The notes: generated by a model not told the origin, from the letters alone. Positions 43,448-51,668 are shown, numbered from the stretch's first letter. The stretch is DNA of 64,000 nucleotides from Collinsella sp. (GCA_019414205.1 DXML01000003.1:62001-126000); one strand, 5' to 3'. A program made the numbers and translations.

Positions 43448-43502
43448 AAAAGTTAACCACGTCTATGTTCGCTACAGTAAACTAGCACGTGGCTAACTTT
43501 TT
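43448..43502 (-). promoter_or_regulatory. Inverted repeat pair in the feo promoter region
   Basis: AAAAGTTAACCACGT (43448-43462) and ACGTGGCTAACTTTTT (43487-43502) are near-complementary arms 24 nt apart. TAGC-ACGTG-GCTA is itself a palindrome. Placed 44-98 nt upstream of the first feoA, it fits a two-site iron-dependent repressor region. Confidence 0.45.
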
Positions 43503-43552
43503 GGAAAGGGTCCCTATTCAGTTTTCGGAAAAGTTTCCTATATGCAACAAAG

Positions 43553-43587
43553 AAGGCACCGCAAAGACTGTCTCTTTGCGGTGCCTT
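43553..43587. terminator. Terminator after the HPr-like gene
   Basis: AAGGCACCGCAAAGA / TCTTTGCGGTGCCTT, perfect 15-bp arms with a 5-nt loop, 54 nt past the HPr stop. Confidence 0.75.
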
Positions 43588-43640
43588 GTCATACCAATTT
43601 ATGCAACAGAGGGGGCTGCCCCTTTGCCACATTATTGCGG

Positions 43641-43889
43641 TTAAAGCGAGAGGTTTCTGATCGACGTGACGCAGGAGGCCTCATCCACGCCCGAAACGCG
43701 GAACACGATGTCTTCGCCACATTCGCCGTAGAGAGCCATGAGCCCCATCACATCGCGGCCGTCGGTATGGCGATCGCCGATGCTGACCGATACGTTGCTA
43801 CGATGCTTGGCAATAATGTCATAGAGCAGCGCAACCGGGCGGGCATGCAATCCCAACGGATCTTTAATCGTCTTTGTAAACTCGACCAT
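43641..43889 (-). CDS. HPr-family phosphocarrier protein
   Basis: An 82-residue HPr-fold protein. The active-site His is present in GLHARPVALLYDI. The second signature, usually K-S-I-M-G-x-M-S-L with regulatory Ser46, reads R-D-V-M-G-L-M-A-L: Ser is Asp. HPr passes phosphate from enzyme I to sugar-specific PTS components. The start ATG 43889 has GGAGGGG upstream; a longer frame would add an unrelated leader. No ptsI is adjacent. It is a monocistronic unit with its own terminator. Confidence 0.82.
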   Translation of the reverse strand: MVEFTKTIKDPLGLHARPVALLYDIIAKHRSNVSVSIGDRHTDGRDVMGLMALYGECGEDIVFRVSGVDEASCVTSIRNLSL

Positions 43890-43987
43890 GTCCCCTCCCA
43901 CGACGTCGCACATTCGGCCGGCAAACCCAGCCACGTGGTAGTTATTGTAGCGTTAGATGCTTGTCGAGACCCGCCAGAAGCTCGACT

Positions 43988-44160
43988 GGAAAGTGCGTCC
44001 CGTTATTTGGCTGGAGTCTGGGTCGCAGTTTCCCAAAGGGCCCTGTTTGGGAAACCGCAGCCCACTCTGGACGCAAATTCCGGGTCACAGTTTCCGCTGA
44101 GCGGCCCTAGCGGAAAGCCCATCCCGCTCTGGGTGCAAATTCTGGGACACAGTTTCCGCG
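43988..44160. repeat. Tandem array of about 62-bp units with covarying hairpin
   Basis: The word GGAAA recurs at 43988, 44050 and 44112 with 62-bp period. Each unit has a CCC-x-CTCTGG-type middle, GCAAATTC, GGG(T/A)C(G/A)CAG and a hairpin. The hairpin arms are TTTCCCAAA/TTTGGGAAA in one unit and TTTCCGCT/AGCGGAAA in the next, so paired bases change together. The first unit is diverged and the last is partial (ends near 44160). It is located between aspS and the HPr-like gene. Confidence 0.75.
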
Positions 44161-44197
44161 ACGTCCGGTCACCCCATGCCCTCGCAACGCCCGCGCA

Positions 44198-44233
44198 TAA
44201 AAAACGAGGGAAGGCGCGCGTCCTTCCCTCGTT
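44198..44233 (-). terminator. Intrinsic terminator of aspS
   Basis: AACGAGGGAAGG / CCTTCCCTCGTT followed on the minus strand by six T; 24 nt past the stop. Confidence 0.9.
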
Positions 44234-44256
44234 GCAAGCAATATGTAGTCGCTCGC

Positions 44257-46044
44257 CTACATCAGGCGCAGGCTGACGTCCTTGAGCTGGGCACCGGAAA
44301 CAGCACTCGGGGCGCCCGACATGAGGTCGGAGCCGCTGGCCGTCTTGGGGAACGCCATGACGTCGCGGATGGAATCGGAACCGGTGAGCAGCATGCATAC
44401 GCGGTCCAGGCCCAAGGCGAAGCCGCCCATCGGGGGCGCACCAAACTTGAGGGCCTCCATGAGGAAGCCGAACTGAGACTCGGCGCGCTCTTCGGTAAAG
44501 CCCAGGAGCTTAAGCATGGACATCTGCATCTCGGCGTTGTGGATACGCATACCGCCGCCACCGGCCTCAAAGCCGTCCATGACAAAGTCGTAGGTGCAGG
44601 AACCGGCTGCCAGCGGGTCGGCCTCGATCTTGGCGATGTCGGTCTCGGTCGGCAGGGTAAAGGGCTGGTGCTCGGCAGCATAGGCCTTGCGATCCTCGTC
44701 CCAGTGGAACAGCGGGAAGTTGACGACCCACAGGAAGTCGTGGCCCTCGCGCTTGATCTCGAGCGCGTTAGCCATGTGGGAACGCATGCCGCCCAGGATC
44801 TCGTCAGAGAGCAGGCGCGGACCGGCGGCGAACATCACAAGGTCGCCGGGCTCGACGTTCATGCGCTCACGCAGAGCCGCCATCTCCTCGTCCGAGAAGA
44901 ACTTGACGATGGGGCTGTTGATGGAGCCATCCTCGCGGAAAGCGATCCAGGCCAGGCCCTTGGCGCCAAACGTGGAGGCCACGCCGGCGAGCTTATCGAT
45001 CTTGGCACGTGCCCAGGCGCCGGCGCCCTTGGCGTTGATGGCCTTGACGACAGAGCCCTCCTCGTTTGCAGCAGTCGCGAAGACCTTGAACTTGGAGTTG
45101 GCAAAGATGTCGGTCAGGTCGACCAGGTGCATGCCGTAGCGGGTATCGGGCTTGTCGGAGCCATAGGTGTCCATGGCCTCCCAATAGTCCATGCGACGCA
45201 GCGGCGTGGGCATCTCGACACCCATGCGGCCGAAGGCGTCGGCCAGGACCTCTTCGAGCGCGCTCATAACGTCGTTCTGGTCCACGAAGGACATCTCGAT
45301 ATCGACCTGGGTGAACTCGGGCTGACGGTCGGCACGCAGGTCCTCGTCGCGGAAGCACTTGGCAACCTGATAGTAGCGCTCGACGCCACCGACCATAAGC
45401 AGCTGCTTCAGGAGCTGCGGGGACTGCGGCAGAGCGTAGAAGTTGCCCGGCTGGATGCGGCTGGGGACGATGAAGTCGCGGGCGCCCTCGGGCGTGGACT
45501 TGAACAGGGAGGGCGTCTCGACCTCCATGAACTCACGGTTGTGCAGCGCCTCGCGAATGGCAAAGGTAAAGTCGGAGCGCAGCTTGAGGTTGGCCATCAT
45601 CTCGGGACGACGAAGGTCCAGATAGCGATAGCGCAGACGGGTGTCCTCGCTGGTCTCGATGCCGTCCTCGATCTGGAACGGCGGGGTGACGGAGGTGTTG
45701 AGCACCTCGGCGTGGTCGGTCAGGACCTCGATCTCGCCGGTCGCGAGCTTGGTGTTGGTGGTCTCCTCGCCACGGGCGCGCACGACGCCGTGAATCTTGA
45801 TGGGCCACTCGGGACGCATGGTCTCGGCGATCTTAAAGGCGTCGCCGTCGGAGTGTTCGGGGTCGAAGGTGAGCTGCGTGATGCCCTCGCGGTCGCGAAG
45901 GTCGCAGAAGATTAGGCCGCCGTGGTCGCGGCGACGGCTCACCCAACCGGTGAGGGTGACCTCTTCGCCCACGTTCTCGAAGCGAAGCTCGCCGCAGGTA
46001 CGGGTGTGCATGGAATGCTCGTCAATGGGACGGGTCTGGCTCAT
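44257..46044 (-). CDS. aspS: Aspartyl-tRNA synthetase
   Basis: A 595-residue class II synthetase of the bacterial type. The OB anticodon-binding domain comes first (GWVSRRRDHGGLIFCDLRDREGITQ). The catalytic core has FMEVETPSL, QSPQLLKQLLMVGGVERYYQVAKCFRDEDLRADRQPEFTQVDIEMSF and the final GFALGLDRVCMLLTGSDSIRDVMAFPKT. A GAD insertion lies between (about 290-410). It charges tRNA-Asp, possibly also tRNA-Asn in organisms lacking AsnRS. GGAGG lies nine nt before ATG 46044. Confidence 0.96.
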   Translation of the reverse strand: MSQTRPIDEHSMHTRTCGELRFENVGEEVTLTGWVSRRRDHGGLIFCDLRDREGITQLTFDPEHSDGDAFKIAETMRPEWPIKIHGVVRARGEETTNTKLATGEIEVLTDHAEVLNTSVTPPFQIEDGIETSEDTRLRYRYLDLRRPEMMANLKLRSDFTFAIREALHNREFMEVETPSLFKSTPEGARDFIVPSRIQPGNFYALPQSPQLLKQLLMVGGVERYYQVAKCFRDEDLRADRQPEFTQVDIEMSFVDQNDVMSALEEVLADAFGRMGVEMPTPLRRMDYWEAMDTYGSDKPDTRYGMHLVDLTDIFANSKFKVFATAANEEGSVVKAINAKGAGAWARAKIDKLAGVASTFGAKGLAWIAFREDGSINSPIVKFFSDEEMAALRERMNVEPGDLVMFAAGPRLLSDEILGGMRSHMANALEIKREGHDFLWVVNFPLFHWDEDRKAYAAEHQPFTLPTETDIAKIEADPLAAGSCTYDFVMDGFEAGGGGMRIHNAEMQMSMLKLLGFTEERAESQFGFLMEALKFGAPPMGGFALGLDRVCMLLTGSDSIRDVMAFPKTASGSDLMSGAPSAVSGAQLKDVSLRLM

Positions 46045-46300
46045 ACCAGTGATCCTCCTTTATGGATCTGTGCCGCCCCGTGTCGTTCCGGGCGGCGTCG
46101 TACAGATTTGCCCAGCCTGCGTAAACCGCGCAGCCGGACATGGCGTTCTATCTTATCGCACCCGCGTCGATGTGCCGCGAAAAACTAGCTCCTGCCCAAA
46201 GACTTGACGGAGACGAAACAATTGACGCACCGCAGCCGTTGCCGAAGTGCGCCGCGTGCGACAATGTGCCCCAATACAACTGCACTCGGAAAGGCCCAAC

Positions 46301-46936
46301 ATGACTGCACGCCTCATCGTTATGGATATCGACTCCACCCTCATCAACCAGGAGGTCATCGACCTGTTGGGCGAGGAGGCCGGCGTGGGCGAGCAGGTAG
46401 CGCAGATCACCGAGTGCGCCATGCGCGGCGAGCTCGACTTTAAGCAGGCACTCGAGGAGCGCGTGGGGCTGCTTGCCGGCTTGGACGAGAGCGTGTTCGA
46501 GCGCACCTTTGAGCGCGTGACGTTTACCCCCGGCGCGCTGGAGCTTGTGCGCTCGGCACACAGCAAGGGCTGGAAGGTCGGCGTGGTAAGCGGCGGCTTT
46601 CACGAGGTCGCCGGTAAGATCGTGGCCGCTGCGGGCATCGATTTTTGCCTGGCCAACCGCCTGGAGGCCGTAGACGGCAAGCTCACGGGTAAGCTGGCGG
46701 CCGACATCGTGACCAAGGAGTCCAAACTTATCCAGATGCTGGATTGGGCAGTTGAATGCGGCGTCGATATGGCTCACACCGTCGCGATTGGCGACGGCGC
46801 CAACGACATCCCCATGATTCAGGCCGCGGGCACGGGCATCGCGTTTTGCGCCAAGCCCAAGACGCGCGAGGCCGCCCCGTTTGCCATCGACGAGCGCAAC
46901 CTGATGCTCGCCATGGACATCATCCTGCGCGACTAA
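46301..46936 (+). CDS. serB: Phosphoserine phosphatase SerB
   Basis: A 211-residue HAD phosphatase for the last step of serine synthesis. Motif I is VMDIDSTLINQEVIDLL, motif II VVSGGFHEV and motif IV GDGANDIPMIQAAGTGIAF, which all match SerB. It lacks the N-terminal ACT-like domain of E. coli SerB. GGAAAGG stands seven nt before ATG 46301. It diverges from aspS. Confidence 0.9.
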   Translation: MTARLIVMDIDSTLINQEVIDLLGEEAGVGEQVAQITECAMRGELDFKQALEERVGLLAGLDESVFERTFERVTFTPGALELVRSAHSKGWKVGVVSGGFHEVAGKIVAAAGIDFCLANRLEAVDGKLTGKLAADIVTKESKLIQMLDWAVECGVDMAHTVAIGDGANDIPMIQAAGTGIAFCAKPKTREAAPFAIDERNLMLAMDIILRD

Positions 46937-46972
46937 CCGATCCGTCTAACAATTGAATCAGTCTGTCCTAAA

Positions 46973-47027
46973 GTTTCCGAACAATTTTGTCTTAGTGTTC
47001 GGAAACATACCCTTTGAGTGCTAGACT
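46973..47027 (+). promoter_or_regulatory. Inverted repeat overlapping the predicted larB promoter
   Basis: GTTTCCGAAC (46973-46982) and GTTCGGAAAC (46997-47006) are perfect 10-bp arms 14 nt apart. The right arm overlaps a weak -35 (TTCGGA); TAGACT (47022-47027) is 18 nt later. A repressor, perhaps the TetR encoded in this operon, could bind here. Confidence 0.45.
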
Positions 47028-47050
47028 TTGCGCCGTCGAAGGGAACATAT

Positions 47051-47833
47051 ATGGATAAGCGAGATCTTGAGCAATTGCTGAGCGATGTTGCCGGCGGAGC
47101 AGTCACCCCTGCCGACGCCCTCACGTGCATCCAGACGGCGCCAACCGCCGATCTGGGTTTTGCGCAGCTCGATCTTTCGCGCGGGGTGCGCCAGGGAGCC
47201 GGCGAGGTTGTCTACGGTGCCGGCAAAACCGCCGAGCAAATTGCCGCCATTATCGAAGCGCTGCGCGATGCCGGCCAGGAGCGCATCCTGGTCACGCGCC
47301 TGGATGCCGAAAAAGCCGCGCGCACCGCTAAGCTTCTCGGCAACGGCATCGACCTGGGATATGTCCCGGACGCCCAGCTCGCCCTCGTGGGCTGCAAGCC
47401 CTCCCCCACCGGCAACGGGCGCATCGTCGTCGCCTGCGCCGGTACGAGCGACCTGCCCGTCGCCGAAGAGGCGGCACTGACGGCCGAGTTCTATGGCAAC
47501 GAGGTCGACCGCCTCTACGACGTGGGTGTCGCCGGTCTGCACCGTCTGCTCGCGCATGCCGAGGAACTTGCCCAGGCACAGGTGGTCATCGCCATCGCCG
47601 GCATGGAGGGCGCCCTGGCGAGCGTTATCGGCGGCCTGGTGAGTTGCCCGGTCATCGCCGTTCCCACCAGCGTGGGCTACGGCGCGAACTTTGGTGGCGT
47701 GGCCGCGCTGCTCGCCATGCTCAACTCCTGCGCCAGCGGCGTCTCGGTCGTCAATATCGACAACGGCTTTGGTGCCGCCTACCAGGCAAGTCTTATCAAT
47801 CATCTGAGCGCCGGCACGCCCTGCGCCCGCTAA
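47051..47833 (+). CDS. larB: LarB, pyridinium-3,5-biscarboxylic acid mononucleotide synthase
   Basis: A 260-residue PurE-like protein. It carboxylates nicotinic acid adenine dinucleotide as the first step in making the nickel-pincer cofactor of lactate racemase. The C-terminal half has the PurE-type core (VACAGTSDLPVAEEAALTAEFYG, AGMEGALASVIGGLVSCPVIAVPTSVGYGANFGGVAALLAMLNSCASGVSVVNIDNGFGAA). The start is ATG 47051 with AAGGGA upstream. It is first in the unit and lies 10 nt ahead of larC. Confidence 0.93.
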   Translation: MDKRDLEQLLSDVAGGAVTPADALTCIQTAPTADLGFAQLDLSRGVRQGAGEVVYGAGKTAEQIAAIIEALRDAGQERILVTRLDAEKAARTAKLLGNGIDLGYVPDAQLALVGCKPSPTGNGRIVVACAGTSDLPVAEEAALTAEFYGNEVDRLYDVGVAGLHRLLAHAEELAQAQVVIAIAGMEGALASVIGGLVSCPVIAVPTSVGYGANFGGVAALLAMLNSCASGVSVVNIDNGFGAAYQASLINHLSAGTPCAR

Positions 47834-47843
47834 GGAGCATCCC

Positions 47844-48761
47844 ATGTCCAACCATCAGCACACGCTTATCATCGACGGAACCTCGGGCATCAGCGGCGAT
47901 ATGACCGTCGCGGCCCTGCTCGACCTGGGCGCCAGCGAGGAGCATCTGCGCGAACAGCTCGCCACGCTGCCGGTCGACGGCTTTACGATCGCTGTCACGC
48001 GCGTAAACAAGCACGGCATCGACGCCTGCGATTTCGACGTCCAGCTTGCAGAGGGCCTCGAGAACCATGATCACGATATGGCCTGGCTCTACGGCAACGA
48101 AGCAGCTGTCGAGCATATGCATGAGCATGAGCATGAGCACCATCATCACGACCATGTCGAGCACGATCACTGCCACGAGCATGATAATGACGCCCACGGT
48201 CATGACCATGAGGGCCACCATCACGCCCATCACCATCACCACCGGTCATTGGCGGACGTCACCGCCATTATCGATGGCTCGCAGCTAAGCGATGGCGCCA
48301 AGCGTCGCGCCCTCGCCATCTTTACCGCACTCGCCGCCGCCGAGGCCAAGGCCCACGGCAAAACGCCCGAGACCGTCATGTTCCACGAGGTGGGCGCCGT
48401 CGACTCCATCGTCGACGTCTGCTCTGTCGCCATCTGCCTCGATGACCTGGGTATTGAGGACATTGTGGTTGAGTCGCTCTCCGAGGGTCACGGTACCATC
48501 CACTGCGCCCACGGCCTTATGCCCATCCCGGTGCCCGCCGTCGTCAACCTATGCCAAGCAGGCAATATCGCCCTCACGCCCGCACCGGTCGCCGGCGAGC
48601 TCGTGACGCCCACGGGCGCCGCCATAGTCGCCGCACTGCGTACGTCCGAGCACCTGCCGGCCCGCTACCGCATCGAGGCCGTCGGCTACGGCGCCGGTAA
48701 GCGCCCCTACGAGGGTTGCTCCGGTACGCTTCGCTGCCTGCTCGTTCACGCGGACGCATAG
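47844..48761 (+). CDS. larC: LarC N-terminal part (LarC1), nickel insertion protein with His-rich loop
   Basis: A 305-residue protein. It opens with the LarC hallmark LIIDGTSGISGDMTVAALLDLGA. A His/Asp/Glu-rich loop at about 90-135 (HEHEHEHHHHDH and HHHAHHHHH) should bind nickel. It ends with the conserved VTPTGAAIVAAL and GYGAGKR regions. LarC adds nickel to the pincer nucleotide in a CTP-dependent way. Full LarC has a second domain (LarC2, about 130-150 residues), in Lactobacillus joined through a programmed frameshift. Here the stop is directly followed by tetR and no LarC2 is seen. The preferred reading is a LarC1-only gene. Confidence 0.88.
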   Translation: MSNHQHTLIIDGTSGISGDMTVAALLDLGASEEHLREQLATLPVDGFTIAVTRVNKHGIDACDFDVQLAEGLENHDHDMAWLYGNEAAVEHMHEHEHEHHHHDHVEHDHCHEHDNDAHGHDHEGHHHAHHHHHRSLADVTAIIDGSQLSDGAKRRALAIFTALAAAEAKAHGKTPETVMFHEVGAVDSIVDVCSVAICLDDLGIEDIVVESLSEGHGTIHCAHGLMPIPVPAVVNLCQAGNIALTPAPVAGELVTPTGAAIVAALRTSEHLPARYRIEAVGYGAGKRPYEGCSGTLRCLLVHADA

Positions 48762-48763
48762 CC

Positions 48764-49303
48764 ATGGATGCCCGCAAGGAAAAAAGCCGCGCTGCCATCG
48801 TTGCGGCGTTCTTCGAGCTGCTGCGCGAGGAGGACTACGGCAAGATTACCGTCGGCGACATCATCGCGCGCGCTCACGTAGGCCGCGCAACATTCTACGG
48901 CCTCTTTAAGAGCAAAGACGACCTACTGTCCGAACTCGTGAGCGACATCTGCACCCACGCCCTCGACGACGATGGCGCACCGCTCGACGACCCACTCGTG
49001 CAGGTCGAGCATATTCTCAACAATCTATGGGAACGTCGCCAGGGCGTCCGAGCGCTGGTAGCCGGCGCCGGCTCACGCGTCTTCGCCGACTGCTTACGCA
49101 AGACCATCATGTCACGAGCAGCCGAAACCGTCCCTACCGACCCAAACGGCCCCGCCGCCACCATGGACCGAAGCTTCCTACTACACCACATGGCCTCAAG
49201 CTTCGTAGCCACCGTCCAATGGTGGGCCTGGCACAACTTCCAAGCCCCAAAAGAGGACGTAGCCAAAGACTACCTATCAGCCATAAAACCCCTCTTCAAC
49301 TAA
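48764..49303 (+). CDS. TetR-family transcriptional regulator
   Basis: A 179-residue regulator with an N-terminal helix-turn-helix (KSRAAIVAAFFELLREEDYGKITVGDIIARAHVGRATFYGLFKSKDDLL) and a helical ligand domain of the TetR_C_33-like kind. It begins two nt after the larC stop, so it is translated from the same message. Control of the lar genes is likely but not proven. Its 3' end uses unusual codons (CTA Leu) compared with neighbours. Confidence 0.85.
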   Translation: MDARKEKSRAAIVAAFFELLREEDYGKITVGDIIARAHVGRATFYGLFKSKDDLLSELVSDICTHALDDDGAPLDDPLVQVEHILNNLWERRQGVRALVAGAGSRVFADCLRKTIMSRAAETVPTDPNGPAATMDRSFLLHHMASSFVATVQWWAWHNFQAPKEDVAKDYLSAIKPLFN

Positions 49304-49458
49304 GTAAGAAGCTCATCCCAAAGCACCGCCCCACGCCAAGGCGCCACGCATCCCAAAGTGTCACTCGCACCTCAAAGCGCCTAACAACAAAGTGCCCACC
49401 ACATCCAAATTCAGATATATATGTTGGTTGCTTGTTCGAACGCAACTGGATTCCCGCA

Positions 49459-49585
49459 GGGTCCGGCATAGGTTAACTTTCCGCCGCATTCCGCAGGACG
49501 CAAGAAGCTCCCGCCGCACGAAGTGCGCAGCGGGAGCTTCTTGCATGTCCGAGGACGCGGCGGAAAGTTAACCTATGCCGGACCC
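49459..49585 (-). ncRNA. Structured 127-bp element, copy 1 (novel family candidate)
   Basis: A long hairpin: outer arms of 29 bp (49459-49487 and 49557-49585), internal-loop words TTCCGCAGGACGC and GCATGTCCGAGGAC, inner stem of 13 bp (49502-49514 and 49530-49542) and an apex CGCAC-GAA-GTGCG. Copy 2 is at 52049. Apex and internal loops are identical but for one base, while at least ten stem positions differ by paired changes. It lies 24 nt past the stop of the MIP channel gene on the minus strand, is followed by the shared GGACG, and has no T-run. Whether it acts as RNA or DNA is not known. Confidence 0.7.
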
Positions 49586-49609
49586 GGACGTTATATCAAT
49601 TGCCTTGGA

Positions 49610-50341
49610 CTAGAACATGCCCAAGAAACCATGCACAAACAACGCAGCCACGATGGCACCGACAAACGGAGCGATGCCAGGAACAAGCAGGCCGTACTTC
49701 CAGTTGTTGTCGGCCTTGTTCTTAATCGGCAGCACCTGATAGGCCATGCGAGGACCAAGGTCACGTGCCTGGTTCATGGCGAAGCCGGTGATGCCGCCCA
49801 TGCCCATGCCAACGGCCCAAACGATCAGGCCGACGCAGATGGCGAGCAACAGAACGTTCTCACCAGCACGGCTAGCAGCAGCAAGGATGGCGCTGATGAA
49901 CACGAAGGTGCAGATGGCCTCGCAGAAGAAGTTGCGAGCATAGTTCGTGCCCTCGGTGGTGGGGTTGGTCGAGAAGATGTTGCGCTGGGCAATAGGGTCG
50001 ACGACGCCCTCGGAAGCCTTGAACTCATCGGCATACATAAGCCAAGCGATTACGGCGCCCACAAAGCCGCCGAGCATATCGGCAATCATGAAGGGGATGC
50101 AGCTGCTCCACGGCACCAGGCCTACGATGCACTGGGCAAGCACCATGGCGGGGTTCATGCACACGGCGCCGCCAAAGACAAACAGGCAGACCGAGATGCC
50201 AAAAGACCAGGTGGTGATGGCAAACATGTGGCCGGAGCCCTGATACTTGGTGCCCTTGAGCACGGTATCGCAGTGCACGCCCACGCCAAAGATGATCATG
50301 AGGGCCGTTGCGCCGAATTCGCAGAGGAGTTTGGTAAGCAT
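49610..50341 (-). CDS. MIP-family aquaglyceroporin, LarD-like lactate channel
   Basis: A 243-residue membrane protein with six helices and the two half-helix loops. Loop B has MNPAMVLA, a normal NPA motif. Loop E reads MNQARDLGPR, so Pro of the second NPA is Gln; the following D-x-GPR is the glyceroporin signature. In Lactobacillus LarD is an aquaglyceroporin that lets lactic acid cross the membrane and is encoded with larA. Here the gene follows larA by 49 nt on the same strand, so the same role is inferred; glycerol uptake is the alternative. AAGG lies four nt before ATG 50341. Confidence 0.82.
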   Translation of the reverse strand: MLTKLLCEFGATALMIIFGVGVHCDTVLKGTKYQGSGHMFAITTWSFGISVCLFVFGGAVCMNPAMVLAQCIVGLVPWSSCIPFMIADMLGGFVGAVIAWLMYADEFKASEGVVDPIAQRNIFSTNPTTEGTNYARNFFCEAICTFVFISAILAAASRAGENVLLLAICVGLIVWAVGMGMGGITGFAMNQARDLGPRMAYQVLPIKNKADNNWKYGLLVPGIAPFVGAIVAALFVHGFLGMF

Positions 50342-50390
50342 AAAACCTTATCTTTCTTGTCGGTTATAAACGATTCGTTTGAGCCGCACA

Positions 50391-51668
50391 CTAGTGCTGA
50401 GCGACAACAACGCCCAGGCCATCGGGAATGACGGCCACCTTGGCATCGGCACCCTTCATCTCAAAGGCGAGCTTGAGCGCCTCCTCGATAGTGTTGACCG
50501 GCGTCATGTGCATATCCTTGAGCATCTGGTGATCGCACAGGTCGGTGACCATGATCACAGGGTGATGCGCCAGGATGCGGGCGAAAATCTGGCTCGTCCA
50601 CTGGTCGGGCAGGGTCTCGTCCTTAGGACGGTCGATGCAGGCACGCTCAAACTCTGCCGGATCGTTGTCGGCGATGTTGTGATAGAAGCCCTCGCCACCG
50701 TGACCGTCGGCACAACCGGCGACGTCGATGATCACGCCGCCCTCGGGAAGCGTGGCCTCGGCAGCGCACATGCCCTTCACGGCCTGGTAAATGTTTTGGT
50801 CGAGGGGGTAGCCGCCGTTGGTGGTGATGGCGATATCGCACTCGACGGGCTCAACGCCGGCAAGGCTCTTCACGAACTCGCAGCCGGCCTCGTGCGCTTT
50901 ATGGATGTCGCCGGCAAAGGAGCCAATGACCTCGTGCTTACCGTTGAGCACCACGTTGAGCACAAAGGCAAGGTGAGCCATCTCGGCAGCGGCAAACATG
51001 TCCTCGCTCACGTGGTTGTGGCACAGGTTGCCGGCACGCGAATGGGAATCGTTCACAAACTGACCGTTGTGGTTGTACATGATGGTCTTGTAGCTGGCGA
51101 TGCCAGGCAGGACGGACTTGCGGCTACCAGAGAAACCGGCAAAGAAGTGCGGCTCAATGAAGCCCTCGGCAAGCAGCAGATCGCAATCGGCGGCAATCTT
51201 GTTGATAATGCACTCGCCGCCAGAGGGCAGAGTGCCGATCTTCTTCATCATGCTGTCGTCAGTCGCGACGTGCATAACGATTTCCTCGTTGGCAACGATC
51301 TCCTCGCCGTACTTGTTGACGAGCTCCTCGTGCGTCGACGGACGATGCATACCCGTAGCAACCAGAATACGCACGCGAGCCTCGGGCGCAGCGGAGTGGA
51401 TGTGATGCAGCAGAATAGGCATCGTCACACGCGAGGGAACGGGACGCGTATGATCGGAGCTAATGATGACGATATCCTTCTTGCCAGCACAAAGCTCCTC
51501 GAGCGAAGGCGATCCATAAGGGTTGGCAAGCGACTCCTCTACCAGCTCTTCCTGCGATTTCGTGGTCTTAAACTCATTTTGATGACCTTCCATCACACCC
51601 GCGAAGTTCTTATCCTCGAGCTCCAAATGCAACGTCTTGTGGTCAAACGGCAGTTCACATTCAAACAA
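50391..51668 (-). CDS. larA: Nickel-dependent lactate racemase LarA
   Basis: A 425-residue enzyme closely similar along its whole length to Lactobacillus plantarum LarA as I recall it. It interconverts D- and L-lactate. Conserved pieces are VIISSDHTRPVPS (His), ATGMHRPSTHEELVNKYG, GFIEPHFFAGFSGSRKSVLPGIASYKTIM (His and the Lys that binds the pincer cofactor), TNGGYPLDQNIYQAVKGM and DGHGGEGFYHN. The chosen start is TTG at 51668: AGGAAGAGGG lies about nine nt upstream and the protein then aligns with the usual N-terminus (FECELPFDHK). A GTG start at 51701 would have no ribosome site. Confidence 0.93.
   Translation of the reverse strand: MFECELPFDHKTLHLELEDKNFAGVMEGHQNEFKTTKSQEELVEESLANPYGSPSLEELCAGKKDIVIISSDHTRPVPSRVTMPILLHHIHSAAPEARVRILVATGMHRPSTHEELVNKYGEEIVANEEIVMHVATDDSMMKKIGTLPSGGECIINKIAADCDLLLAEGFIEPHFFAGFSGSRKSVLPGIASYKTIMYNHNGQFVNDSHSRAGNLCHNHVSEDMFAAAEMAHLAFVLNVVLNGKHEVIGSFAGDIHKAHEAGCEFVKSLAGVEPVECDIAITTNGGYPLDQNIYQAVKGMCAAEATLPEGGVIIDVAGCADGHGGEGFYHNIADNDPAEFERACIDRPKDETLPDQWTSQIFARILAHHPVIMVTDLCDHQMLKDMHMTPVNTIEEALKLAFEMKGADAKVAVIPDGLGVVVAQH

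Noticed and set aside
43988..44160. CRISPR or phage attachment repeats
   Set aside because: The 62-bp units have no repeat/spacer division, and no integrase or cas gene is near.
49459..49585. Integron attC site
   Set aside because: Despite the long folded arms, the typical R' and R'' core boxes (RYYYAAC/GTTRRRY) are not at the arm ends, copy 2 lacks any such box, and no integron integrase is seen.
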